DNA of 64,000 nt, from assembly GCA_963815185.1 (NCBI GenBank), contig CAWFGC010000011.1:1-64000 (forward strand). Reading direction: 5' to 3'. A program made the translations under genes and the position numbers. Below are positions 50,504 through 59,626 of the stretch, one piece after another. Positions within the stretch are counted from its first letter, which is position 1. Every line of letters begins with the position of its first letter. The notes under the pieces were generated by a model. It searched no databases, had not been told where the DNA came from, and saw only the letters and a list, made by a program, of their open reading frames with translations. The DNA is from SHZL01 sp963815185. Lineage in GTDB: Bacteria; Pseudomonadota; Gammaproteobacteria; Xanthomonadales; SZUA-36.

Positions 50504-51319
50504 ATGAATCCTGGCGAAAAGAGAGTTCATAGGGGCGTGTTCCTGTTGCCCAATGCACTGACTACCGGGGCGTTATTTGCCGGATTTTTTTCCATTATCA
50601 GTGGTATCAACGGTCATTACACGGCCAGCGCCATTGCGGTCGTGGTGGCCGGGGTGCTCGATGGGCTCGATGGCAGGGTGGCACGGCTCACCAACACGCA
50701 AAGTGAGTTCGGGGTGCAATACGACAGCCTGTCGGACCTGATTTCATTTGGACTGGCGCCGGCTTTGCTGGCTTTCAACTGGTCGCTGTCGAGCTTACGG
50801 GTACTGGGGCCGATGGCGGGCAAGCTCGGCTGGCTCGCCGCGTTTCTGTTCGTGGCGTGCGCCGCACTGCGTCTGGCGCGATTCAATACTCAGGTAGCGG
50901 TGCAGGACAAGAGCTATTTCCAGGGACTGGCCTCACCGGCTGCGGCCGGTACGCTGGTTGCCACCGTGTGGTTTTTCAACGACCAGGGCGTCGCCGGAGA
51001 ATCGGTGCGTTGGATCATCTGGTTTGAAACCGTATTCCTCGGTCTTTTGATGTTTTCGCGCGTGCGTTATTTCAGTGGCAAAGCCTGGCCCTCCGGGGAC
51101 AAGATTCCGATGTACGTGATGTTCCTGATCGTACTTACGTTTGTGCTGCTGGCCATCGATCCGCCGACGGTGTTGATGGTCGTTGGCCTGGTCTATGTAA
51201 GCTCCGGTCTGGTGATCACGTTGCTTGGACGGCGACAATGGAAGAGCCGGCGCACGAAGCGGATTTTGGCGAAGCAGCAGGAGACGGCGGGCAAGACAGT
51301 GGACACAGAAGAATCATGA
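50504..51319 (+). CDS. pssA: CDP-diacylglycerol-serine O-phosphatidyltransferase
   Basis: The 271-aa integral membrane enzyme makes phosphatidylserine. It has the CDP-alcohol phosphotransferase signature D-G-(x)2-A-R...G...D...D as DGLDGRVARLTNTQSEFGVQ, YDSLSDLISFG, and about eight hydrophobic segments. It belongs to the type II, membrane-embedded PssA class. The ATG at 50504 follows a GGAT-poor leader; its end overlaps the next gene by four bases (ATGA). Confidence 0.92.
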   Translation: MNPGEKRVHRGVFLLPNALTTGALFAGFFSIISGINGHYTASAIAVVVAGVLDGLDGRVARLTNTQSEFGVQYDSLSDLISFGLAPALLAFNWSLSSLRVLGPMAGKLGWLAAFLFVACAALRLARFNTQVAVQDKSYFQGLASPAAAGTLVATVWFFNDQGVAGESVRWIIWFETVFLGLLMFSRVRYFSGKAWPSGDKIPMYVMFLIVLTFVLLAIDPPTVLMVVGLVYVSSGLVITLLGRRQWKSRRTKRILAKQQETAGKTVDTEES

Positions 51320-51783
51320 ACCTGGCGCGTCGCCAGGAGTACCTGAGCGCGATGGGAATTGAACTGTGGACGCTACGCGCAGTCCCGGGTGCAGCCCCGG
51401 CAAGCCTCGCCGAGCACATCGTCATCGGCCCGGGCGACGGTAATACCCTGTTGGTGTGCGGCGGGCCCGATGAGGCGGCTACCGCGCTCGCCGCCGATAT
51501 CGCCCGCTGCCTGGAAGGCGAGCCCGTCTGGAGTTGGCCGGCTCGCACGGACTCCGGGCCTGGTATACCCCTGACGCAGGCGATCGAGGAACATCTGTTT
51601 ACCCGCGTGTTGGTTCTTGGCCGCGGCCTGGTGGCGTCTGCAGGGGATCCCGGCGCGGCGGTGCTGGGTAGCGCCCACCTGATCGTGGCGGATTCCATCG
51701 AGACGCTGCTGGCAAACAGCGCGGCGCGGCGTGGATTGTGGCTGGCATTGAGCGCCAATCTTTGGTGTGCAGGGTCAGCCTGA
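51316..51783 (+). CDS. HolD-like protein (possible DNA polymerase III psi subunit)
   Basis: The 155-aa product is divergent, but its ends resemble E. coli HolD. N-terminal LARRQEYLSAMGIELWTLRA matches the SRRDWQLQQLGITQWSLRRP pattern, and C-terminal HLIVADSIETLLANSAARRG, LWLAL matches the ASPALTDLRANPTARAALWQ pattern. The gene sits directly before rimI, as holD does in E. coli (holD-rimI), with 6 bases between. Psi joins chi (holC, 55107) to the clamp loader. The middle part (LLVCGGPDEAATALAADIAR) is not diagnostic. Its start overlaps the pssA stop. Confidence 0.65.
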   Translation: MNLARRQEYLSAMGIELWTLRAVPGAAPASLAEHIVIGPGDGNTLLVCGGPDEAATALAADIARCLEGEPVWSWPARTDSGPGIPLTQAIEEHLFTRVLVLGRGLVASAGDPGAAVLGSAHLIVADSIETLLANSAARRGLWLALSANLWCAGSA

Positions 51784-51789
51784 CTTGCG

Positions 51790-52305
51790 ATGAGCACTGA
51801 AACAGCAGCCTTGTACCCGGTGGTCAGGTTTCTGACTGAAAAAGACCTTGACCGGGTGATGGAAATTGAGCAATCCGCGTATCCATTTCCGTGGACCCGC
51901 GGAATCTTTGAAGACTGTTTACGCGTGGGCTATGACTGCCGGGGTTTGCAATTGGGCTCTTGCCTGCTTGGCTATGCGGTACACACCCAATTTGCCGGGG
52001 AGTGCCACCTGCTCAATTTATGCATTGATCCGGCATGGCAGCGCATGCGGTTTGGCAGCCTGATGCTTGAACAGACCATACACCAGGCGCGAAACGGGCT
52101 CTGTTCCAGCATTTTTTTGGAGGTGCGTCCCAGCAATCGCGCAGGGCTGGCGCTATACCGCAAACGCGGGTTTTACATCGTAGGGGAACGGCCCGAATAT
52201 TACCGCGCCAAACACGGGCGCGAAAGCGCCATTGTCATGCGTCTGGATCTCGATGAATTACCCGCCGATGGAACGCATCCGCTGCAGCGGCCCGATCCGT
52301 TTTAG
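51790..52305 (+). CDS. rimI: ribosomal protein S18 alanine N-acetyltransferase
   Basis: The 171-aa GNAT protein has the acetyl-CoA-binding LNLCIDPAWQRMRFGSLMLE, QTIHQARNGLCSSIFLEVRP, SNRAGLALYRKRGFYIVGER, and PEYYRAKHGRESAIVMRL, all close to RimI, which acetylates the N-terminal Ala of S18. The FPWTRGIFEDCL segment is also typical. It follows the HolD-like gene and converges with valS. Confidence 0.93.
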   Translation: MSTETAALYPVVRFLTEKDLDRVMEIEQSAYPFPWTRGIFEDCLRVGYDCRGLQLGSCLLGYAVHTQFAGECHLLNLCIDPAWQRMRFGSLMLEQTIHQARNGLCSSIFLEVRPSNRAGLALYRKRGFYIVGERPEYYRAKHGRESAIVMRLDLDELPADGTHPLQRPDPF

Positions 52306-52335
52306 CCAATTTCGTGGTACGCCCAAATATCGCGG

Positions 52336-55086
52336 CTAGTCGCGCAACGATTCGAGTCGTTTGTACTGCGCCAGCAGTTTATCCACATTGGCCTGGTGTG
52401 CCTCCTGACGCTCCCGCTCCTGTGTCACCACGTCGGCCGGGGCATTATCGAGGAATCGGCGATTATCCAGTTTGGCATTGGCCTTGGCCAGAAATGACCG
52501 CTCGCTGGCGAGTTGTTTGCCCAGCCGCAGGATTTCAGATTCAACGTCCACCAGTCCCTTGATTGGGACCAAAATTTTCAGCTCGCCCACCAGCGCAACC
52601 GCGCACTGTGCAGTATCGGTAGTTGCCTCTACCCAGGTGCATGAATGAACCCGCGCCATCTGGACAAAAATCTCGTTGAAGCGTAGCAGGCGTTCACGGT
52701 CATCCCCGGCACCGGACTGAAACCATACATCCAGCGGCTTGGCGGGCGGAACATTCAGCTCTGAACGTATCCGCCGCACGCCCTGGATGACTTCCTTCAG
52801 CCACTCGATTTCCCGTTCCGTCTCGGGCTCGGGCGCTGCGGGCCTTGGGAACGGCTGCAGCATGATGGTATCGCCTGCGATATCGAGTAATTTCCGGGTG
52901 CGTTGCCAGATTTCCTCGGTAATGAACGGCATGATGGGATGCAGCGTCCTCAAGGTGGTTTCCAGCACGGTCAGCAAAGTATGCCGGGTGGCTGCTTTCC
53001 TGGTCTCATCCTCTCCCTGCAGGGTAGGCTTGGTGAACTCGAGGTACCAGTCGCAGTACTCGTTCCATACGAACTCGTACAGCGCCTGGCTGGCAAGATC
53101 CAGGCGATAGCCGGTCAGGTGGTCTTCAACTTCGGCGATCATCCGGTTCATGCGTGACACGATCCAGCGATCCAGCGGGCCCGGTTCACTGCTTTGGACG
53201 ACAGTCTGGTTTTCGGATTGCATCAGTACGAAACGTGCCGCGTTCCACAGTTTGTTACAGAAATTCCGGTTACCTTCGATACGTCCCAGATCAAAGCGGA
53301 TATCGCGCCCGGTAGTGGCCAGAGCGGCAAAGGTAAAGCGCAGGGCATCCGTTCCGTAGGCAGCAATGCCATCGGGAAATTCGGCGCGCGTGGCTTTTTC
53401 TATTGCCGGCGCCATGTGTGGCTGCATCAGTCCGCTGGTGCGCTTTTCAACCAGGGTCTCAAGTGCAATGCCATCGATCAGGTCCAGCGGATCGATCACG
53501 TTACCTTTGGACTTGGACATTTTCTGACCGTGGCCGTCACGGATCAGGCCGTGGATGTAAACCGTCCTGAACGGCACATCGTGCATGAATTTCAAGCCCA
53601 TCATGATCATGCGGGCAACCCAGAAAAAAATGATGTCAAAACCGGTGACCAGGACACTGGTCGGGTAGAAATGATCCAGACGCGCGCTGCTCTGCGGCCA
53701 GCCCAGCGTGGAAAACGGCCACAAGGCGGAAGAGAACCAGGTATCAAGCACATCCTCATCCTGCGAAAGGTGGACATTTGCGTCCAGCCCGGAACGTTGC
53801 CGGGCGTCCTGTTCATCCATGCCGACATGAATGTTTCCGCTGTCGTCATACCATGCCGGGATGCGGTGTCCCCACCAAAGCTGGCGGCTGATGCACCAAT
53901 CCTCGATACGGTTCATCCAGTCAAAATAGGTCCGGCTCCAGTTGGCCGGTACAAACGTGATGCGGCCATCCTCTACGGCGTCGATGGCGGGACCTGCCAG
54001 CGGCGCTATTTTGACGTACCACTGATCGGTCAGATACGGTTCCACAACGGCCTGGGAGCGGTCGCCGCGCGGAATCATCAGGCGGTGATCTTCGATACGC
54101 TCGAGCAGGCCCTGTCGCTCGAGGTCCGCAACGATCACGTCCCGCGCCTGGAAACGGTCCATGCCCCGATAGGCCTCGGGTGCATTCTCGTTCAGGCTGG
54201 CATCGGGGTTGAGCACGTTGATCAAGGGCAGATCGTGCCGTTTGCCGATCTCATAATCATTGAAATCGTGGGCCGGCGTGATCTTGACGCAGCCCGAACC
54301 GAATTCCGGGTCCACGTATTCGTCTGCGATGATCGGAATGGTGCGGCCGGCCAGGGGCAAAACCAGTTGCTTGCCCACCAGGTGCCGGTAGCGGTCGTCA
54401 TCGGGATGAACGGCCACCGCCGTATCGCCGAGCAGGGTTTCCGGCCGCGTGGTCGCCACGACGACGTTGCCGCGACCGTCCGCCAATGGGTAGCGGATAT
54501 GCCATAGCTTGCCGTTTTCTTCTTCGGCAAGAACCTCCAGGTCCGAAAGTGCGGTTTGCAGAACCGGGTCCCAGTTCACCAGTCGTTTGCCCCGGTAAAT
54601 CAAGCCTTCATCAAACAGCTCAACGAAGGCGGTGCGCACCGCGTGAGAGCGGCTTTCGTCCATGGTGAAACAATGGCTGGACCAGTCGACGGAAGCGCCG
54701 AGGCGGCGCATTTGCCGGCTGATGGTGTCACCGGACTGCTCTTTCCAGCGCCACACCTCGTCGATGAAGCCCTCGCGCCCAAGATCGTGGCGCGATTTTC
54801 CACGGGCCTGCAGTTGGCGTTCGACCACCATTTGCGTGGCGATTCCGGCATGGTCGGTGCCCGGCTGCCACAGGGTGTCGTCGCCTTGCATGCGGCGCCA
54901 GCGTGTCAGCGTGTCCATGATGGTGTCCTGGAACGCATGCCCCATGTGCAGGCTGCCGGTTACGTTCGGTGGTGGCAGCATGATGCAATAGCTGCTGCCC
55001 CGGCCTGCGGGGGCAAAGTATCCCAGGGTTTCCCACTGTTGATACCAGCGTTGTTCGATTGCGCCCGGGTTGTAACTCTTGTCCAT
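52336..55086 (-). CDS. valS: valyl-tRNA synthetase
   Basis: The 916-aa class I enzyme has the HIGH motif PPPNVTGSLHMGHAFQ, the CP1 editing domain (TTRPETLLGDTAVAVHPDDD), the KMSKS motif GQKMSKSKGNVIDPL, the anticodon-binding region and the C-terminal coiled coil (ESEILRLGKQLASERSFLAK, ANAKLDNRRFLDNAPADVVT). Length is normal for the class. It is the last gene of a pepA-holC-valS operon, starting 21 bases after holC. Confidence 0.97.
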   Translation of the reverse strand: MDKSYNPGAIEQRWYQQWETLGYFAPAGRGSSYCIMLPPPNVTGSLHMGHAFQDTIMDTLTRWRRMQGDDTLWQPGTDHAGIATQMVVERQLQARGKSRHDLGREGFIDEVWRWKEQSGDTISRQMRRLGASVDWSSHCFTMDESRSHAVRTAFVELFDEGLIYRGKRLVNWDPVLQTALSDLEVLAEEENGKLWHIRYPLADGRGNVVVATTRPETLLGDTAVAVHPDDDRYRHLVGKQLVLPLAGRTIPIIADEYVDPEFGSGCVKITPAHDFNDYEIGKRHDLPLINVLNPDASLNENAPEAYRGMDRFQARDVIVADLERQGLLERIEDHRLMIPRGDRSQAVVEPYLTDQWYVKIAPLAGPAIDAVEDGRITFVPANWSRTYFDWMNRIEDWCISRQLWWGHRIPAWYDDSGNIHVGMDEQDARQRSGLDANVHLSQDEDVLDTWFSSALWPFSTLGWPQSSARLDHFYPTSVLVTGFDIIFFWVARMIMMGLKFMHDVPFRTVYIHGLIRDGHGQKMSKSKGNVIDPLDLIDGIALETLVEKRTSGLMQPHMAPAIEKATRAEFPDGIAAYGTDALRFTFAALATTGRDIRFDLGRIEGNRNFCNKLWNAARFVLMQSENQTVVQSSEPGPLDRWIVSRMNRMIAEVEDHLTGYRLDLASQALYEFVWNEYCDWYLEFTKPTLQGEDETRKAATRHTLLTVLETTLRTLHPIMPFITEEIWQRTRKLLDIAGDTIMLQPFPRPAAPEPETEREIEWLKEVIQGVRRIRSELNVPPAKPLDVWFQSGAGDDRERLLRFNEIFVQMARVHSCTWVEATTDTAQCAVALVGELKILVPIKGLVDVESEILRLGKQLASERSFLAKANAKLDNRRFLDNAPADVVTQERERQEAHQANVDKLLAQYKRLESLRD

Positions 55087-55106
55087 GGGTTTGTGGTCTG
55101 GAGGGT

Positions 55107-55562
55107 TCAGGGGGCAGTGCCCGCTTCTTTGCGGTTGATCGGGTGGCTTGCCGGGTCCAATCCCTGGCTGCGGTAGGTGCGGAATTTGTCGCGCGAAGCT
55201 TCACGCTGCGCATCGTTGGCGGGTACGAGTTCGAGCAGCCGATGGAAACGCTCCGGCTGGGGCACGGCGCTTCGGGTCAGATTGATGACCACTTCCCCCA
55301 CATCGTCCGTCAAATCAGCCATGGTGCCGATGACCACCGGTGCGGAACAAGTCTGCCGCTTCATTTCGTGGGGTACAAATCGGCCTTGCGGGTGCTCCCA
55401 CATCAGCGCGTCCAACTGCCCGGCCTGGGCTTCGTTTTCGGCCACGACCATGATGCGATTGCCCTTTTCCCATGCCATCAACGCCAGGCGGCACGCCAGC
55501 ATTTCCGCCGACTGCGACTCGTCCTGCAATACGTAGAAATCGACCTGGCAAACAGCGCTCAT
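55107..55562 (-). CDS. holC: DNA polymerase III chi subunit
   Basis: The 151-aa protein matches HolC: VDFYVLQDESQSAEMLACRL, ALMAWEKGNRIMVVAENEAQ, AGQLDALMWEHPQGRFVPHE, and VVINLTRSAVPQPERFHRLL, ELVPANDAQREASRDKFRTY. Chi links the clamp loader to SSB. It is 3 bases downstream of pepA on the same strand, in the conserved pepA-holC-valS order. Its partner psi is probably at 51316. Confidence 0.94.
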   Translation of the reverse strand: MSAVCQVDFYVLQDESQSAEMLACRLALMAWEKGNRIMVVAENEAQAGQLDALMWEHPQGRFVPHEMKRQTCSAPVVIGTMADLTDDVGEVVINLTRSAVPQPERFHRLLELVPANDAQREASRDKFRTYRSQGLDPASHPINRKEAGTAP

Positions 55563-55564
55563 GA

Positions 55565-57052
55565 TTACAAGGCGTCGCCGCCGGCCACGGCGATCAGGTA
55601 GCGAGTCAACAGCCCTACCGGGCGACCGGTCGCGCCTTCCTTGTCATTCCATTTCCAGGCCGAACCGGCAATATCGAGATGTGCCCAGCGCTGTTTCTCG
55701 GCGAAGCGTGACAGAAAACAGGCGGCAGTCACCGCACCGGCGGACATGCCACCTACGTTCTGCATGTCGGCGAACGGGCTGTCCAGTTGAGACTGATAGT
55801 CGTCCCACAGCGGCAGGCGCCAGGCGCGGTCGACGACATCGTCTCCGGCCGCCATCAGGGCATTGGCCAGTGCATCATCATTACTGAACAAACCGCTGGC
55901 ATGATGGCCCAATGCCACGACGCAGGCCCCGGTCAGCGTTGCGACATCGATGATTACCTGTGGCTTGAAACGTTCGCTGTAGGTTAGGGCATCACACAGA
56001 ACCAGCCGTCCCTCGGCGTCGGTATTCAGCACCTCAATGGTTTTGCCGGACATGCTGGTGATAACGTCGCCCGGCCGATAGGCGTTTCCGTCCGGCATGT
56101 TTTCAGCGGCTGCGATGATGCACACGAGGTTAACCGGCAAAGCCAGCGACACGCAGGCGAGAAATGCCCCCATCACGCCGGCGGCCCCGCACATGTCATA
56201 TTTCATCTGCTTCATGTTGTCCGGAGACTTCAGGGAAAGGCCCCCGGAATCGAACGTGATGCCCTTGCCAACCAGCACAACCGGTTGTTGGGCAGCGTCT
56301 CCCGCGCTGTATTTCAAAATGATCAGGCGGGCCCGGTTGGAGCTGCCGCGGGAGACTCCGAGCAGGGCATCCATGCCAAGCTCGGCCATTTGTTCCTCTT
56401 CGAGAATTTCCAGCTCCACTGCAGCATGGTCCCGGGCGATGGCCAGGGCTTCTTGTGCCAGGTAGGCCGGATTGCAGATATTGGCCGGCAAGTCGCCCAA
56501 TTGACGTGCTTTCTGGAAACCCAAAGCCATTGCCGCTGCCTGATTGATCGCGATCTGATATTCCGCTCCGCCCTGAAAGCTCGCCGCCCGCAAAGGCACA
56601 GGGGAATCTTCCTTCAATGGCTTGGTCGCCGTGTAGCGATAATTGGCGCGTTGAATGGCAAGCGCGACCTGGCGCAGTTTCCAGGCGAAACTGGCCTCAT
56701 CGAATGTGACTTCATGAAGGCATATATGACAATCCGTCAAGGGATGATTGCGCAAAGTCTTGCCGGCCGACAGGCAGGCCCGGTCGAAACGGCTGCGGTT
56801 CAGTTTCGACAGCTTGCCGAAGCCAACCACCAACACGCGCTCGCATGCCATGCCTTGCAGTTGGTGGAGAAAGGTGGTTTTGCCCAGCGCGGCGGCAATG
56901 TCCTTGCTGTGCAGCATGCGCGTCAACGTTCCTCCGCTCGCCTGGTCCAGCGCCGCGGCGCTGGCAGACAACGAGCCACCCTCGGTTACTCCGATAACGA
57001 CACATGGCGATTCGATTTTTTCGACTGCCCCATCGGTCAGGCTTAGATTCAT
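55565..57052 (-). CDS. pepA: leucyl aminopeptidase (cytosol aminopeptidase)
   Basis: The 495-aa M17 enzyme has an N-terminal regulatory domain and the catalytic domain with VLVGKGITFDSGGLSLKSPD, MKYDMCGAAGVMGAFLACVS, MPDGNAYRPGDVITSMSGKT and the family signature NTDAEGRLVL. The two-metal ligands in these blocks are all present. PepA also binds DNA in E. coli. It diverges from lptF; the 254 bases between hold both promoters and no gene. Confidence 0.96.
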   Translation of the reverse strand: MNLSLTDGAVEKIESPCVVIGVTEGGSLSASAAALDQASGGTLTRMLHSKDIAAALGKTTFLHQLQGMACERVLVVGFGKLSKLNRSRFDRACLSAGKTLRNHPLTDCHICLHEVTFDEASFAWKLRQVALAIQRANYRYTATKPLKEDSPVPLRAASFQGGAEYQIAINQAAAMALGFQKARQLGDLPANICNPAYLAQEALAIARDHAAVELEILEEEQMAELGMDALLGVSRGSSNRARLIILKYSAGDAAQQPVVLVGKGITFDSGGLSLKSPDNMKQMKYDMCGAAGVMGAFLACVSLALPVNLVCIIAAAENMPDGNAYRPGDVITSMSGKTIEVLNTDAEGRLVLCDALTYSERFKPQVIIDVATLTGACVVALGHHASGLFSNDDALANALMAAGDDVVDRAWRLPLWDDYQSQLDSPFADMQNVGGMSAGAVTAACFLSRFAEKQRWAHLDIAGSAWKWNDKEGATGRPVGLLTRYLIAVAGGDAL

Positions 57053-57306
57053 GACTCAAATCCTTTGGTGAAATTTGCTGCCGCATCCGTGGCAGATGCC
57101 GGCATAAAGCCGATATTCTACTGCAATTGGGCCGTGATCAGGTTTTTACCGGAGGCAGGGATTGCAACACCGCACAGCCCATTGCGGGTGCCCGGCTGAC
57201 TGCGGCAGGCGCCGCTTGGGCCATGGCACAGGAAGCTGGGGAATGCTGCTAAACTGCGAGCGGCCGGGAGCGGTGGGTCCCGCGGCAAACAATCGAATCC
57301 GAGACT

Positions 57307-58395
57307 TTGCATGAGGCAGCTCTGAATATCCTGCAAAAATACATTCTGCGCGAGTGGTTTTTGGCTTTTCTCGCGGTGACCCTGGTACTCATCGTCGTGA
57401 TGTTTGGCGTCACGCTGGGTGAATTGCTCAGTGACGTGGCCGGAGGCCAGGTTCCCCCCGGTTTGCTGGGTGAGCTGCTGGTGTTGAAGATGCCGGAGGT
57501 GCTCAACACCATTCTGCCGCTTGGCATTTTCATCGGGGTGATATGGGGCCTGGGCCGGATTTACCACGACCAGGAAATGTCGGTAATGAGGGCCAGCGGA
57601 TTCAGTTGGCGGATGATGTTGCGCCCGCTGTTCAGCTTGCTGCTGCCCGCAGCGGCAGTGGTCTTTGTCAATGGTGTATTCATAGCGCCCACTGCCGCGC
57701 AGAACGCGCAGACAAGGCTCGAGGAGGCGTTTCGGACGGCGGCTGAATGGGGCTTGCAGGCAGGCCAATTCCATGTACTGCAAAATGGCGATCTGGTGCT
57801 TTATGTGGAAGCGGTCGACAAGGACGGCCGCACGTTGAGAAATCTTTTCATCCAGCTCGTACAGGGCGATCGTGAGCAGATATGGACGGCCGAGCAAGGC
57901 TATTACTGGTTGGATTCCACCACCGGCGAGCGTTATCTCACGTTGGAAAATGGACAGATTACCGAAGGTGGAAGGAAATCGCTGGATTTTGCAAGAGTCC
58001 GCTTTTCTCGCAATGATCTGCGTTTGCCTGAGCCGGAAGAAACCAGCCAGGCGCCCGGGCTTGCGGTTCGCCCCAGTGGGGAACTCGTTTTCTCCCCGAA
58101 AGCGGAGGAAGCGGGAGAAATCCAGTGGCGCATTTCGCCTGCCATCTCCCTGGTCATATTGGGTTTGATGGCCATTCCGCTGTCACATTCAGCGCCAAAG
58201 GAAGGACGAAGCGCGAGAATCCTTCTGGGCTTTCTGGCCTATGTCGTCTACGTCAACGTATTGCAAATGAGCCACTCGTGGATTGCCAGTGGATCCATTT
58301 CAGCGGCGCTGGGTTTGTGGTGGGTGCACCTGCTGGCATTGGTGGTTACGCTGTTCTGGCTGCAACGCCAGGGAAGAACGGTCGGAAGAGGATGA
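57307..58395 (+). CDS. lptF: LPS export permease LptF
   Basis: The 362-aa inner-membrane protein has six helices in two groups (FLAFLAVTLVLIVVMFGVTL, NTILPLGIFIGVIWGLGRIY; ISPAISLVILGLMAIPLSHS, ILLGFLAYVVYVNVLQMSHS, WWVHLLALVVTLFWL) around a periplasmic beta-jellyroll. SVMRASGFSWRMML is the coupling-helix segment that contacts LptB. The only in-frame start near the family N-terminus is the TTG at 57307; the ATG at 57311 is in another frame. It overlaps lptG by four bases. Confidence 0.93.
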   Translation: MHEAALNILQKYILREWFLAFLAVTLVLIVVMFGVTLGELLSDVAGGQVPPGLLGELLVLKMPEVLNTILPLGIFIGVIWGLGRIYHDQEMSVMRASGFSWRMMLRPLFSLLLPAAAVVFVNGVFIAPTAAQNAQTRLEEAFRTAAEWGLQAGQFHVLQNGDLVLYVEAVDKDGRTLRNLFIQLVQGDREQIWTAEQGYYWLDSTTGERYLTLENGQITEGGRKSLDFARVRFSRNDLRLPEPEETSQAPGLAVRPSGELVFSPKAEEAGEIQWRISPAISLVILGLMAIPLSHSAPKEGRSARILLGFLAYVVYVNVLQMSHSWIASGSISAALGLWWVHLLALVVTLFWLQRQGRTVGRG

Positions 58396-59483
58396 AGCTG
58401 ATCAAACAGGTGGATCGCTATCTCGGCCGCGCGGCGATTCTGGGAACACTGCTGGTCTGGTCCGGCCTCACGGTGCTGTCCATGATGTTCACCTTGCTGG
58501 GTGAGTTGCGCAGCATGCAGAATGATTACACCACTGGCGATGTGTTCTGGTTTATCGCCCTGACGACACCACGCCTCGCCTACCAGGTATTCCCGATCTC
58601 GGCATTGCTCGGGGCGCTGCTTGGCGTCGGCGGCCTGGCCGCGGCGAATGAGCTGGTTGCCTTCCGGACTTCCGGAGTTTCCCGCTTGCGCCTGGCGGTG
58701 TCCACCCTTGCCGGCACCCTTCTGTTGACCATCCCGGTCCTGATCATGGGTGAATGGGTGGCGCCCGCGGCCGAACATCAGGCCAGAGCCTTCCGCTTGA
58801 GTGAAATGGTCGGGGTGGCCATCATTGGTGGACCGCGTGGGGTATGGCTGCGCGATGGCACTAATATCGTGAATATCCAGATGCCGCTGCTGTCCGCCAA
58901 TCGCGGTGAGCAATCCGTGGCCTTTAACAACGTGGTGATCTATGTATTACCCGATCAGGTCAATTTGAAGGCGATCACGCGCGCGGCCAGCGCTTCACAT
59001 GTCGCTGATGGCTGGACCTTACAAAAAGTCAACGAAGTCACATTTGATTCCGCTGGCGCCAAGATCAAGTTCTTCAAGAAGCGGGACTGGGCTACCGAGG
59101 TGAAGCCTGAATTACTGGATTCCGCGGTGACGCGTCCGTGGCGGCTTTCGCTGCGCTCGCTGGCGGAGTATCTGCAATACTTGCGGGAGAATGGTCTGGA
59201 TGACACGGTTTACCGGGCAGCTTTCTGGGAAAAACTGGTTTTCCCAATCAGCGTAGTTGCGCTGGTGCTGGCCGGAATGCCGTTCGTTTTCGGGTTTGCC
59301 GGCAGTAAGAATGTCGGGGTTCGCCTGTTTTTGGGCATGACGCTCGGGGGCTTGTTCATGATCGTCAATCGCATGGTGCAGAACTTTGGTGATGTGTACC
59401 AGATACCGCCCATGGCGACTTACTTCGTGCCACCGGTTCTGCTTGCCGCAGGCGCCATTGTAATATTGCGCCGCACCGTCTGA
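58392..59483 (+). CDS. lptG: LPS export permease LptG
   Basis: From the ATG at 58392 (overlapping the lptF stop as ATGA) the product is 363 aa. It has the LptG start KLIKQVDRYLGRAAILGTLL, the coupling segment NELVAFRTSGVSRLRLAVST, a periplasmic jellyroll (FNNVVIYVLPDQVNLKAITR), and C-terminal helices LVFPISVVALVLAGMPFVFG, VRLFLGMTLGGLFMIVNRMV. With LptF and LptB it drives lipopolysaccharide to the outer membrane, so the cell is Gram-negative with LPS. Confidence 0.95.
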   Translation: MKLIKQVDRYLGRAAILGTLLVWSGLTVLSMMFTLLGELRSMQNDYTTGDVFWFIALTTPRLAYQVFPISALLGALLGVGGLAAANELVAFRTSGVSRLRLAVSTLAGTLLLTIPVLIMGEWVAPAAEHQARAFRLSEMVGVAIIGGPRGVWLRDGTNIVNIQMPLLSANRGEQSVAFNNVVIYVLPDQVNLKAITRAASASHVADGWTLQKVNEVTFDSAGAKIKFFKKRDWATEVKPELLDSAVTRPWRLSLRSLAEYLQYLRENGLDDTVYRAAFWEKLVFPISVVALVLAGMPFVFGFAGSKNVGVRLFLGMTLGGLFMIVNRMVQNFGDVYQIPPMATYFVPPVLLAAGAIVILRRTV

Positions 59484-59626
59484 GTTGAAGTGCGAACGGA
59501 CACGCTTTCGCAGACCGTTGTGGAATTGGGCGGTCAGCTTAAGTTATCCTGATCCGCCCCAACAGAGGCTTCGCATCGCATTTCCCGGAATCCGGCGGAT
59601 TGGTCTACCTTCAAGGTGAAATTGGC

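Noticed and set aside
53194..54507. 437-codon plus-strand frame
   Set aside because: Antisense of valS; no recognisable domain.
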